A stretch of 64,000 nt of DNA, from the NCBI RefSeq assembly GCF_011305995.1, contig NZ_CP049910.1, positions 3,472,001 to 3,536,000 on the forward strand, read 5' to 3'. The notes beneath the pieces were generated by a model. It ran no database searches. It was given only the letters and a program-made list of their open reading frames with translations, and was not told the DNA's origin. This document shows, one piece after another, positions 1 to 9,108 of this stretch. Numbering within the stretch: the stretch's first letter is position 1; every line of letters begins with the position of its first letter. The position numbers and the translations under genes are program-made. Source of the stretch: Diaphorobacter sp. HDW4A (GTDB lineage Bacteria; Pseudomonadota; Gammaproteobacteria; Burkholderiales; Burkholderiaceae_C).

Positions 1-20
1 TGTAGTATTTGGTTGTTCAC

Positions 21-941
21 TCACGACCCGGGATAGAACGGCTTGCCGAGCGAGGCTGGCATGTTCGCGCGAATCCAGGCGGGGTTTCGCGAGATCAGCA
101 CCAGCACCACGATGGTGGCCAGATACGGCAGCATCGACAGCACCTGACTCGGCACCTGCACGCCCGTGGCCTGCAGGTGGAACTGCAGCATGGTCACGCC
201 ACCGAACAAGTACGCACCGAGCAGCACGCGCGCGGGGCGCCAGGTGGCAAACGTGGTGAGCGCGAGCGCAATCCAGCCGCGACCGGAGACCATGCCCTCG
301 ACCCACAGCGGCGTGTAGACCGTCGAAATGTAGGCACCGGCCAGACCGCACATCGCGCCGCCGAACATCACCGCCATCAGGCGGATGCGGCGCACCCGAT
401 AACCAAGCGCGTGCGCCGAACTGGGCGACTCGCCCACCGCGCGCAGCACCAGACCGGCACGCGTGCGGTAGAGGAACCAGATCATCGCGATCACCAGCAC
501 AACCGTGAGATACACGATGGGATGCAGCGTGAACAGCGCAGGTCCGAAGACCGGAATATCGGCCAGACCGGGAATCGCGTACTTGGGCAACTCGGGCAGG
601 CGGGCCTGCACGTAGTTCAAACCGATGAAGGCCGAAAAGCCCGTGCCGAACAGCGACAGCGCCAAACCCGTCGCGTACTGGTTGGTGTTCAGCCAAATCA
701 CCAGCAGGCCGAAGACGCCCGCGAGCAAGGCGCCCACCAGCATGCCCGCACCAAAACCGACCCAGGTATTGCCGGTGTGCACCACCGTGGCGAAGCCTGC
801 GATGGCGGCGCACAGCATCATGCCTTCAGCGCCGAGATTGACGATGCCCGATTTCTCGTTGATCAACAGGCCCAGTGCGGCGAGCGCCAGCACGGTGCCC
901 GCGCTGAGCGTGGAGCCCAGCAGCAATGCATACGATTCCAT
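21..941 (-). CDS. ABC transporter permease, BMP/nucleoside type (second permease)
   Basis: Inner-membrane permease of 306 residues in the YufQ-like branch of the ribose/nucleoside ABC family, partner of the permease encoded just before it. Hydrophobic helices run through most of the chain, and the family stretch INEKSGIVNLGAEGMM lies near residues 25-40. I chose the ATG at 941 (MESYALLLG) because its A is shared with the upstream stop codon (TGATG), a classic coupled start; the open frame extends 28 residues further but is not needed. It is the last gene of a three-gene minus-strand run; a BMP-type binding protein is expected beyond the left edge. Purine or nucleoside uptake is inferred from the xdhAB genes nearby. 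Confidence 0.88.
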   Translation of the reverse strand: MESYALLLGSTLSAGTVLALAALGLLINEKSGIVNLGAEGMMLCAAIAGFATVVHTGNTWVGFGAGMLVGALLAGVFGLLVIWLNTNQYATGLALSLFGTGFSAFIGLNYVQARLPELPKYAIPGLADIPVFGPALFTLHPIVYLTVVLVIAMIWFLYRTRAGLVLRAVGESPSSAHALGYRVRRIRLMAVMFGGAMCGLAGAYISTVYTPLWVEGMVSGRGWIALALTTFATWRPARVLLGAYLFGGVTMLQFHLQATGVQVPSQVLSMLPYLATIVVLVLISRNPAWIRANMPASLGKPFYPGS

Positions 942-2038
942 CACTGGCCTCCCTTCACGGCGGCAGTAGTTGCCTTGGTGCCGGACGAAACCCAGCGAAC
1001 GCGGTAGGCCACCAGCGTGTCGCACGCCAGCAGCGTGAACAGCAGCAAGCCTTGGAACACGCCGGTCAGCGACTTGGGCAGGCCCAGACGCGACTGGGCG
1101 AGTTCACCGCCGATATAGAACATGCTCATGAGAATCGCGGAAAAAATCATGCCAACCGGATGCAGGCGGCCCACAAAGGCCACGATGATTGCGGCGAACC
1201 CGTAGCCCGCTGGCACATAGGGCGTGAGCTGGCCGAGCGGCCCGGCCACTTCAAGCGCACCCGCCAATCCGGCGGCTGCGCCCGAGATCAGCAGCGCCGT
1301 CCACAGCGCGCGGCGCGAGGAAAAGCCCGCATAGCGCGCCGCCGCCGGAGCGATGCCGCCAACCTGCAGCGCAAAGCCCGCACGCGTGCGAAACAGAAAC
1401 ACCCACAGCAGCGCCGCACCCACCAGCGAGATGACCACGCCGATGTTCATGCGCAAACCTTGCACGAGTTTGGGGATCTGCGTGACGCGCTCGAACGCCT
1501 TGGTCTGCGGGAAGTTGTAGCCCATCGGGTCCTTCCACGGGCCGTAGACCAGATAGCCGAGGAACAGCGTGGCGACGTAGACCAGCATCAGGCTGACCAG
1601 AATCTCGTTGGCGTTGAACCTGTCACGCAGCAGCGCCACGATGCCCGCCCACACCATGCCGCCGAGCATGCCGGCGACCAGAATCGCGGGCACGATCCAT
1701 GGGCCGGTAGTCTTGTCGGCCAGCAGCGCAATGCCCCCCGCGGCCACTGCGCCCACGACGAACTGCCCTTCCGCGCCGATGTTCCACACATTGGAGCGAA
1801 AGCACACAGCCAGCCCCAGCGCGATCAACAGCAGCGGCGTGGCCTTCATCGTGAGTTCGGCGAGCGCGTAGCCCGACTTGATCGGCTCCCAGAAAAAGGC
1901 CTGCAGGCCACGCGCCGGGTCCTTGCCCAACAGCGCGAACAGGCACACGCCGATCACCACGGTGATGACGAGCGCCAGAATCGGCGAGCCGTAGGTCCAG
2001 TGTTTCGACGGCTGCGGACGTTGCTCAAGCTTGAACAT
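941..2038 (-). CDS. ABC transporter permease, BMP/nucleoside type (first permease)
   Basis: Inner-membrane permease of about 365 residues, YufP-like. The N-terminus (MFKLEQRPQPSKHW) precedes a first helix at about residues 20-42, and the conserved NIGAEGQFVVGA motif of this family lies near residue 115-127. The ATG at 2038 is preferred over one eight codons upstream. It overlaps the end of the ATPase gene by 14 bases and shares one base with the following permease gene, so the three proteins are translated as one coupled operon. It should form the membrane channel as a heterodimer with the next permease. Confidence 0.88.
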   Translation of the reverse strand: MFKLEQRPQPSKHWTYGSPILALVITVVIGVCLFALLGKDPARGLQAFFWEPIKSGYALAELTMKATPLLLIALGLAVCFRSNVWNIGAEGQFVVGAVAAGGIALLADKTTGPWIVPAILVAGMLGGMVWAGIVALLRDRFNANEILVSLMLVYVATLFLGYLVYGPWKDPMGYNFPQTKAFERVTQIPKLVQGLRMNIGVVISLVGAALLWVFLFRTRAGFALQVGGIAPAAARYAGFSSRRALWTALLISGAAAGLAGALEVAGPLGQLTPYVPAGYGFAAIIVAFVGRLHPVGMIFSAILMSMFYIGGELAQSRLGLPKSLTGVFQGLLLFTLLACDTLVAYRVRWVSSGTKATTAAVKGGQ

Positions 2039-3590
2039 GCTCGCCTCCCGCCTTAACGGCATTCGTGTCCCAGAGGCCGCTCATCCATTCGCCGATCATT
2101 TGCACGGTCGCATCCTGACGAGCAATCGAGGGCGACAGCTGCCCCTTGGCCACCACATGCAGGCGGTCACAGATTTCAAACAATTCGTCCAACTCCTCAC
2201 TGAGCACCAACACGGCGCAACCAGCGTCTCTCAAGGCCAATATCTCGCCGTGGATCTGCGCCGCAGCGCCCACGTCCACGCCCCATGTGGGCTGCGAGAT
2301 GATCAGCAGACTGGGCTGCGCGTCGATCTCGCGGCCCACGATGAATTTCTGCAGATTGCCGCCCGACAGCGACTGTGCCGCCGCCTGCGGCCCGCCCGCC
2401 TTCACGTTGAAGCGCGCAATGATGTCGCGCGCCTGCTGCTGCAGCACGCCCATGCGAATCCAGCCGCCCTTGCCGAGCGCCGTCTTGCGGGTGAGCAGCA
2501 GGTTGTGCGCGAGGCTCATGCTTGGCACCGCGCCGCGCCCCAGTCGTTCCTCGGGCACGAAATGCAGGCCGAGTGCACGGCGCTTGCCCGGCCCCATGCG
2601 GCCCGCGTCCTTGCCCGAGACCTGCACCATCGCAGGCTCGGCGCGCGTGTCTTCGCCCGACAGCGCATAGAGCAGCTCGCGCTGGCCGTTGCCGGACACA
2701 CCGGCGATACCGACCACTTCGCCTTCACGCACCTGGAAGTCGATGCCCTGCAGGTCGATGCCGAACTGGTCGAGCCGTGGCAGGCTGAGCTGCTGCACCT
2801 TGAGCACGACCGGGCCGACGTTGGGCTGGCGGTGTTCGAGCTTGGGCGGCTCCGAGCCGATCATCATGCGCGAGAGCGAGGCATTGGTTTCCTGAGACGG
2901 ATTGCACACGCCCGTCACCACGCCGCCGCGCAGCACCGTGCAGGCCGTGCACAGCGAGCGGATTTCATGCAGCTTGTGGCTGATGTAGAGAATCGAGCAG
3001 CCCTCGCTGGCCAGACGGCGCAGCACGACGAACAGCTTTTCGACGGCCTGCGGCGTGAGCACCGACGTGGGCTCGTCCAAAATCAGCACACGCGGCTTGG
3101 TGAGCAGCGCGCGGATGATTTCAACGCGCTGCATCTCGCCCACGGAGAGCGTGTGGACCGGGCGATGGGGATCGACCTCGAGGCCGTAATCGCGCGCCGT
3201 GGCATCCACCTGCTTGATGACCTCGGCCAGCGGAATGCTCTTGTCGAGACCCAGCCAGACGTTTTCGGCCACCGTCAGCGTGTCGAACAGGCTGAAATGC
3301 TGGAACACCATGGCGATGCCGAGCGCCCGCGCCTCCTGCGGATTGCGGATCTGCACCGGCTTGCCATCGACGACGATGGTGCCCTCGTCGGGCTTGACCG
3401 CGCCGTAGATGATCTTCATGAGCGTGGATTTCCCAGCGCCGTTCTCGCCCAAAATGGCGTGGACTTCCCCCGGAAGCACCGTCAGAGATACCCCGTTATT
3501 CGCAATGACAGCGGGGTATCGCTTGGTAATACCTGTCAGTTCCAGTCTTGGCACTGATGTGGGTGAAAAATTCTGTTCGGACAAAGTCAT
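2025..3590 (-). CDS. ABC transporter ATP-binding protein with two NBDs (BMP/nucleoside type)
   Basis: Fused double ATPase of about 521 residues, like RbsA/YufO. The first nucleotide-binding domain has Walker A GENGAGKST, signature LSVGEMQRVEI and Walker B LILDEPTSVL. The second half has a degenerate Walker A (GVSGNGQRE) but an intact LSGGNLQK signature, the usual pattern in this family. The ATG at 3590 (MTLSEQN) is preferred; the open frame also allows a TTG at 3608. An imperfect nested palindrome, ACAAC-GAGA-ttg-TCTC-aaa-GTTGT (3591-3614), lies directly upstream and could be an operator. It is 103 bases downstream of the LysR gene on the same strand. Role: energises uptake, probably of purines, xanthine or nucleosides (inferred from xdhAB). 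Confidence 0.9.
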   Translation of the reverse strand: MTLSEQNFSPTSVPRLELTGITKRYPAVIANNGVSLTVLPGEVHAILGENGAGKSTLMKIIYGAVKPDEGTIVVDGKPVQIRNPQEARALGIAMVFQHFSLFDTLTVAENVWLGLDKSIPLAEVIKQVDATARDYGLEVDPHRPVHTLSVGEMQRVEIIRALLTKPRVLILDEPTSVLTPQAVEKLFVVLRRLASEGCSILYISHKLHEIRSLCTACTVLRGGVVTGVCNPSQETNASLSRMMIGSEPPKLEHRQPNVGPVVLKVQQLSLPRLDQFGIDLQGIDFQVREGEVVGIAGVSGNGQRELLYALSGEDTRAEPAMVQVSGKDAGRMGPGKRRALGLHFVPEERLGRGAVPSMSLAHNLLLTRKTALGKGGWIRMGVLQQQARDIIARFNVKAGGPQAAAQSLSGGNLQKFIVGREIDAQPSLLIISQPTWGVDVGAAAQIHGEILALRDAGCAVLVLSEELDELFEICDRLHVVAKGQLSPSIARQDATVQMIGEWMSGLWDTNAVKAGGEHVQA

Positions 3591-3693
3591 ACAACGAGAT
3601 TGTCTCAAAGTTGTTAATGGTTATGCATCAAAACAGGCATTCCATGCACTGCTGGCATGCTCTGGCTGCTACGAGTTTTTCTGCCGACGCGCC

Positions 3694-4626
3694 TCATGAC
3701 TTGCGCAGGGACAGCGCGACTTCGCGCACGGTGTTGCGCAGCCAGATGGCCGCAGCCGAGTGATGAGAACGGGAGTGCCATAGCTGGTAATAGTGAAGCG
3801 GTTGGAATTCGATGGGGCAAGGCAGGAGGGTGACTGGCAACCGCCCCTCGAAACGCTGGCAGAACTGCCGCCCGGTGGTCAGCACCAGCAGGCTGGACGC
3901 GACGATGTCGGGAATCAGGCTGAAATGCGCGCAGCGTGCGGCGATGTTGCGGGTGAGCCCGAGCTCGTCGAGCTGCAGATCGATCACGCCCTTGGCCCCC
4001 GGATAGGTGGGCGTGGGCGCAATGTGCTCGGCGCTCAGCCAGCCGTCGCGGTCCCAGCCCCGGCGCACGACCGGGTGATCGCTGGAGACCATGCAGACCA
4101 CCTCGTCGGAAAACAAGCGACCGAGATGCAGCTCGTCGGGCGGCTTGGGCCAGTTGGCGATGACCAGATCGACATCGCCCTGCGCGAGATGTGCCTGGTA
4201 ATGCACATCGGCCGACAGCGGCAGCACCTCGATGGGACACAGCGGCGCAGCGGCCTTGATGCGGGCAACGAGTCGCGGCAGGAACAGCGGGTCCAGATAA
4301 TCATTGGCCATCACGCGAAAGGTGCGCGTGGCGGTGCGCGGATCGAAACCCCGCGCATCGGAGAACAGCGCCTCGGCCGAGCGCAAGATGTTCGCGGCGG
4401 GCTCTACCATGCGCAATGCCGTGTCGGTAGGCAGCATGTTCCCGCCCGAGCGCACCAACAGCGGATCGCCCGACAGATCGCGCAATCGCTTGAGTGCAGC
4501 CGACACCGCTGGCTGGTGCATGCCCAGACGGATCGCTGCTTTGGAGACGCTTCGTTCAATCAGCACGGTATGAAGGACCCTGATGAGATGGAGGTCTATC
4601 TTGTCGAAAAGGTTTTGTTCTCTCAT
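3694..4626 (-). CDS. LysR family transcriptional regulator
   Basis: LysR-type regulator of about 310 residues. The N-terminal winged helix-turn-helix covers residues about 8-65 (SKAAIRLGMHQPAVSAALKR is the recognition region), followed by a substrate-binding domain of two lobes. An ATG at 4626 (MREQNLFDK) gives the normal family N-terminus; a GTG at 4644 would add six residues. The gene is divergent from xdhA across about 260 bases, the standard arrangement for a LysR protein controlling its neighbour, and is followed on the same strand by the purine-type ABC transporter. Control of purine uptake and oxidation is therefore likely but inferred. A weak ATAT-N10-ATAT repeat sits at 4648-4665. 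Confidence 0.9.
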   Translation of the reverse strand: MREQNLFDKIDLHLIRVLHTVLIERSVSKAAIRLGMHQPAVSAALKRLRDLSGDPLLVRSGGNMLPTDTALRMVEPAANILRSAEALFSDARGFDPRTATRTFRVMANDYLDPLFLPRLVARIKAAAPLCPIEVLPLSADVHYQAHLAQGDVDLVIANWPKPPDELHLGRLFSDEVVCMVSSDHPVVRRGWDRDGWLSAEHIAPTPTYPGAKGVIDLQLDELGLTRNIAARCAHFSLIPDIVASSLLVLTTGRQFCQRFEGRLPVTLLPCPIEFQPLHYYQLWHSRSHHSAAAIWLRNTVREVALSLRKS

Positions 4627-4885
4627 ACGTGGAGCCGCATTCACGCCATATGTATTGGCTTATATTGTGGGTATCGGAGCGGCGCGGAGGCTGTGGCTTT
4701 ACCAACAACGAAAGCAAGATGCGAGCCCGCGTGAACCCTGCGTTTTGCGCCAATGTGGGGATGGTTTCCACTGGCGCTCATAGTGTTGCAGACATTGGCG
4801 GTATATCGCCATTCATATATCTACCGAGCCGTTCCGCACTTACCCTTACACCATCGCTCACTCGACCCACGACAGATTCGCCCCT

Positions 4886-6388
4886 ATGAGCCATATCCGC
4901 CCCTTGCGCTTTATCCGTCGCGGCCAAGTCGTGACATTGAACGGCGTAGCGCCAGACCGCACGCTGCTGGAAGTGCTGCGTGAAGACCTCGGCTGCACAG
5001 GCACCAAGGAAGGCTGCGGCGAAGGCGACTGCGGTGCCTGCACCGTGGTGCTCGGCAGCGAACGCGAAGGCGCCGTGCACTACCAGTCGGTCAACAGCTG
5101 CATCCGCCTTGCGCATTCCGTTGACGGCATGGCGCTGTGGACGGTCGAAGACCTGGTCGCCGATCCGCTGATCCAGCCCACCGAAAAATCCGCCAGCGAC
5201 CTGCACCCGGCCCAGCAGGCCATGGTGAACTGCCACGGCTCGCAATGCGGCTTCTGCACACCCGGTTTTGTGATGAGCATGTTCGGCATGTACCAAAACC
5301 ATGTCTGCAAGGGCCAGGCCATCACGCGCGAGCTCGCGGTCGAAGAGCTCTCGGGCAACCTCTGCCGCTGCACCGGCTACCGCCCGATCTTCGACGCGGC
5401 GCAGAGCATGGCCGAGCTGCCGCGCATGCAGGTCAACGAGCCGGAACTGCTCAAACAAATCAACACGCTGAAAACGAATGCGCCGTCGGGCGACGCGACC
5501 TATCTCGCACCTACAACGTTCAATGAACTGCTGCGGGCACGCGCCGCACATCCCGACGCGCTGGTGGCCGCAGGCACGACCGACGTGGGCCTGTGGATCA
5601 CCAAGATGCACAAGCAGTACGCGCAGATTCTGGACGTCACCCGCGCCGAGGAACTGCGCCGCATCACCACCGATGCGCAGCAGATCCACATCGGCGCAGC
5701 CGTCTCGCTGACCGATGCGTTCGGCGCATTGGTACAGCACTGGCCGCAGCTGCACCGCTTCGCCACGCGTTTTGCGGGCATGCCGGTGCGCAACTCCGGC
5801 ACGCTCGGCGGCAACGTCGCCAACGGCTCGCCGATTGGTGACTCCATGCCGCTGTTGATCGCACTCGGCGCAAGCATCACCCTGGCGAGCGTGCGCGGCG
5901 AACGCAGCGTGGCGCTCGAAGACTTCTACACTGGCTACCGTAAGAATTTGCTGGCCGCAGACGAACTGCTCACCGCCATCCATGTGCCGCTGCCGGTGGC
6001 CAACCAGCAACTCGCGGCCTACAAGATTTCCAAGCGTTTTGATGACGACATCTCTGCGGTCTGCCTCGTCATTCAAATGCAGATCGACAACGGAGTGATC
6101 TGCGAGGCCCGCATTGGCGCAGGCGGCGTGGCCGCCACACCGGCGCGCGCGGTGCAGACCGAAGGCCTGTTGAACGGACAGGTCTGGAGCGAGGCGCTGG
6201 CGACGCAGGCCGGCCAATCTCTGCAAGCGGAGTTCAACCCCATCAGCGACATGCGCGCAAGCAGTGCCTACCGCCGCGAGATGCTGGGGGCCCTGCTCCA
6301 GCGTTTCTGGCTCGAGACTTCCGGCACATTGTCGAAGGACCCCGCACCCTCGCTTGCCACACTGCAACCGCTGGAGGTATCGCCATGA
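4886..6388 (+). CDS. xdhA: Xanthine dehydrogenase small subunit (2Fe-2S / FAD)
   Basis: Cytoplasmic subunit of 500 residues that passes electrons from the molybdenum centre to NAD. The plant-type [2Fe-2S] cysteines are at 37, 44, 49 and 52 (CTGTKEGCGEGDCGAC), and the second cluster domain carries CGFCTPGF and CRCTGYRP around residues 115-165. The FAD-binding domain follows (AAGTTDVG near 230; GGNVANGSPIGDS near 305-320), then the CO-dehydrogenase flavoprotein C-terminal domain. The last four bases overlap the start of xdhB (ATGA), so the subunits are co-translated. Length and domain order match bacterial XdhA. Confidence 0.96.
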   Translation: MSHIRPLRFIRRGQVVTLNGVAPDRTLLEVLREDLGCTGTKEGCGEGDCGACTVVLGSEREGAVHYQSVNSCIRLAHSVDGMALWTVEDLVADPLIQPTEKSASDLHPAQQAMVNCHGSQCGFCTPGFVMSMFGMYQNHVCKGQAITRELAVEELSGNLCRCTGYRPIFDAAQSMAELPRMQVNEPELLKQINTLKTNAPSGDATYLAPTTFNELLRARAAHPDALVAAGTTDVGLWITKMHKQYAQILDVTRAEELRRITTDAQQIHIGAAVSLTDAFGALVQHWPQLHRFATRFAGMPVRNSGTLGGNVANGSPIGDSMPLLIALGASITLASVRGERSVALEDFYTGYRKNLLAADELLTAIHVPLPVANQQLAAYKISKRFDDDISAVCLVIQMQIDNGVICEARIGAGGVAATPARAVQTEGLLNGQVWSEALATQAGQSLQAEFNPISDMRASSAYRREMLGALLQRFWLETSGTLSKDPAPSLATLQPLEVSP

Positions 6389-8712
6389 ATACCCGCGCAT
6401 CCGCATCCGAACTCAGTGCCGCACAACCCGCTGTCGGCTCATCCCACGCCCACGAAAGCGCGCGTGCGCAGGTCGCGGGCGCAGTGAGCTACATCGACGA
6501 TCTCCCCGAGATCAAGGGCACGCTGTACGCCGCACTGATTCTCTCGAACGTCGCACACGGCAGGCTCGACGGCGTGGACACGAGCGCCGCGCTCGCCATG
6601 CCCGGCGTGTGCGATGTCGTGCTCTCCAAGGACATTCCCGGCGACAAAATCCTCGCCGCGTTCGCGCACGACGAGCCGGTCTTCGCCATTGACACAGTCC
6701 AGTTCGTCGGTCAGGTGATCGGCCTCGTCGTCGCCGAAACGGTGATGCAGGCGCGCCGCGCGGCGCGAGCCGTCAAACTCCAAATCACGCCGCTGCCCGC
6801 GATCCTCACCGTGCCTGATGCGCTCAAGGCGCAGAGCTTTGTGTTGCCGCCGGTCCATGTGCGCCGTGGCGATGCGGCTGCGGCACTGGGCTCGGCCCGA
6901 CATCGACTGCAAGGCAGTTTCGAGGTTGGCGGGCAGGAGCATTTCTATCTCGAAGGCCAAATCGCCTACGCGCTGCCGCTCGAACAGAAGCAGTGGTGGA
7001 TCTACTCGAGCACGCAGCATCCGGGCGAGGTGCAGCACTGGGTATCGCACGCGCTCGGGCTGGAGAACAATGCGGTGCGCGTCGAATGCCGCCGCATGGG
7101 CGGTGGCTTCGGCGGCAAGGAAACGCAGGCCGGCCACCTCGCCGTCTGGGCCGCCGTTGCCGCGAACAAGACCGGCAAGCCGGTGAAGCTGCGCCTTGAT
7201 CGCGACGAGGACTTCATGGTCACCGGCAAGCGCCATCCATTCGCATATGAATACGACGTGGGCTTTGACGACACCGGCCGCATCACCGGACTCAAGCTCC
7301 AACTCGCGGCCAACTGCGGTTTCAGCGCCGACCTCTCCGGCCCCGTGGCCGACCGGGCGGTCTTCCACAGCGACAACGCCTACTTCCTTGAAGACGTGGA
7401 GATCGCTTCGTTCCGCTGCAAGACGAATACACAGAGCCATACCGCATTCCGTGGTTTCGGCGGACCGCAGGGCGTGATCGTGATCGAGTCCATCATGGGC
7501 GACATCGCACGCGTGCTGAACCAGGACGCGCTCGACGTGCGCATGCGCAATCTCTACGGCATCGACGAGCGCAACGTCACCCACTACCAGATGAAGGTGG
7601 AGGACAACATCCTGCACGCGCTGCTGCCGCAGTTGGAAGCGTCATCCAACTACCGCAAACGCCAGCAGGCCGTGGCCGACTGGAACGCGGGCAGCGCGGT
7701 GATCAAGCGCGGCCTGGCGATCACGCCGGTCAAGTTCGGCATCAGCTTCACCGCCACGCTGTTCAATCAGGCGGGTGCGCTGGTGCATGTCTACACCGAC
7801 GGCAGCGTGCAGGTCAACCACGGCGGCACCGAGATGGGCCAAGGCCTGCACACCAAGGTCGCGCAAATCGTGGCCGACGAACTGGGCGTGCCGTTCGAGC
7901 GCGTGATCGTCACCGCGAGCGACACCAGCAAGATCCCCAACGCCAGCGCCACTGCCGCCTCAGCAGGCACCGACCTCAACGGCCGTGCCGCCCAGTTCGC
8001 GGCCCGCCATATCCGCGACAACCTGGCAGCCTACGTCTGCGGCCTCGACGCCGTCGGCGCTGGTGCAGTACAGTTTTCCGGCGGCAAGATCATCACGCCC
8101 AAGCGCACGCGCGACTGGAACGATGTCGTCAAGGAAGCGTATGCCAACCGCATCCAGCTCTGGAGCGACGGTTTCTACCGCACGCCCAAGATCCACTACG
8201 ACAAGACCACGCTCACCGGCCGTCCGTTCTACTATTTCGCCTATGGCGCAGCGTGCACCGAAGTCGCCATCGACACCCTCACCGGCGAATCACGCGTGCT
8301 TGCCGTGGACATCCTCCACGACGTAGGCCGCAGCATCAACCCCGCCATCGACGTGGGTCAGATCGAGGGCGGCTTCGTGCAAGGCATGGGCTGGCTGACC
8401 ACCGAACAGCTTGTGTGGAACGACAACGGCCTGCTCACCACGCACGCACCCAGCACCTACAAGATCCCCGCGACCGGCGACATCCCCCAGCATCTCAAGA
8501 TCGATTTCTGGCACGAGCCCAACCGCGAAGACAACGTAGGCGGCAGCAAGGCCGTAGGCGAGCCACCGTTCATGCTGGCAATCAGCGTGTACGAGGCGCT
8601 GCGCAACGCGATTTCGGCGGCGCGCGACGGGGTTGGAGTGAAGGAGTCGGTAACGCTAATTGCACCTGCCACGGCGGAGAATGTGTTGCGGGCGTTGGGG
8701 CGGTTGAGGTAA
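6385..8712 (+). CDS. xdhB: Xanthine dehydrogenase large subunit (molybdopterin binding)
   Basis: Molybdopterin-binding catalytic subunit of 775 residues that hydroxylates hypoxanthine and xanthine to urate. Visible motifs are GGGFGGKETQ (cofactor binding, near residue 235), FRGFGGPQG, EMGQGLHTKV (near 475), and the C-terminal GEPPFML with the catalytic glutamate at about residue 726. It overlaps xdhA by four bases. No xdhC (sulfuration chaperone) follows in this window, which is unusual for the xdhABC arrangement, so the chaperone is presumably encoded elsewhere. Molybdate import genes (modABC) lie about 30 kb away in the same window. Confidence 0.96.
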   Translation: MNTRASASELSAAQPAVGSSHAHESARAQVAGAVSYIDDLPEIKGTLYAALILSNVAHGRLDGVDTSAALAMPGVCDVVLSKDIPGDKILAAFAHDEPVFAIDTVQFVGQVIGLVVAETVMQARRAARAVKLQITPLPAILTVPDALKAQSFVLPPVHVRRGDAAAALGSARHRLQGSFEVGGQEHFYLEGQIAYALPLEQKQWWIYSSTQHPGEVQHWVSHALGLENNAVRVECRRMGGGFGGKETQAGHLAVWAAVAANKTGKPVKLRLDRDEDFMVTGKRHPFAYEYDVGFDDTGRITGLKLQLAANCGFSADLSGPVADRAVFHSDNAYFLEDVEIASFRCKTNTQSHTAFRGFGGPQGVIVIESIMGDIARVLNQDALDVRMRNLYGIDERNVTHYQMKVEDNILHALLPQLEASSNYRKRQQAVADWNAGSAVIKRGLAITPVKFGISFTATLFNQAGALVHVYTDGSVQVNHGGTEMGQGLHTKVAQIVADELGVPFERVIVTASDTSKIPNASATAASAGTDLNGRAAQFAARHIRDNLAAYVCGLDAVGAGAVQFSGGKIITPKRTRDWNDVVKEAYANRIQLWSDGFYRTPKIHYDKTTLTGRPFYYFAYGAACTEVAIDTLTGESRVLAVDILHDVGRSINPAIDVGQIEGGFVQGMGWLTTEQLVWNDNGLLTTHAPSTYKIPATGDIPQHLKIDFWHEPNREDNVGGSKAVGEPPFMLAISVYEALRNAISAARDGVGVKESVTLIAPATAENVLRALGRLR

Positions 8713-8780
8713 CGGGCTCGCAGCCAGTAGCGGACGATCAGCTTTATCGACAAAATTGAAGGCCACAATCTGCACCAAAC

Positions 8781-8948
8781 ATGCGCGCACTCTCTCGCGT
8801 CGGAACCGGATGTCTTGTCATCGTTATGACAGCGATGTTGTCTGCTTTTGTAGCTTGGCTTGTTCACGAAACTGCTATAGACAAGTGCCTAGATAGAGGG
8901 GGCGCGTGGGACAGCGTGCGCTCCCTTTGCGATACGTCGGCTGAGTAG
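8781..8948 (+). CDS. Small membrane-anchored protein with C-terminal Cys-rich motif (55 aa)
   Basis: A 55-codon frame (ATG to TAG) between xdhB and the MFS gene. Residues about 8-28 form one hydrophobic segment (CLVIVMTAMLSAFVAWLV), followed by a short polar tail with DKCLDRGGAWD and a second cysteine at residue 50. Small proteins with one N-terminal membrane segment and a CLDxGGxW...C tail are a pattern I associate with short hypothetical proteins of proteobacteria. The tail probably lies in the periplasm, where the two cysteines could pair. No ribosome binding site is obvious. Function unknown. Confidence 0.5.
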   Translation: MRALSRVGTGCLVIVMTAMLSAFVAWLVHETAIDKCLDRGGAWDSVRSLCDTSAE

Positions 8949-9108
8949 GGATTGACGCGAGCCGAAATTTCCCAGTGTAGTGCAGCGTTTCCACAGTCCC
9001 GAACTACAGACGCTCAATCGCTGCGACACCCTACATCGCCCGCTACAACGCGGAAACTACATTCAGCGACACAACCGCTCACCCACAATCCGCGACAATC
9101 GCTGGCTT

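Noticed and set aside
926..2056. Long plus-strand open frame opposite the ABC permease
   Set aside because: Rich in His, Gln, Arg and Ala with no motif; it mirrors the codon pattern of the real minus-strand gene.
4648..4665. ATAT-N10-ATAT as a LysR box
   Set aside because: Short AT-only arms are common by chance, and the pattern overlaps the possible GTG start region; too weak to list as a site.
4778..6406. 542-codon minus-strand frame opposite xdhA
   Set aside because: Antisense shadow of xdhA; no family features and composition typical of a GC-rich mirror frame.
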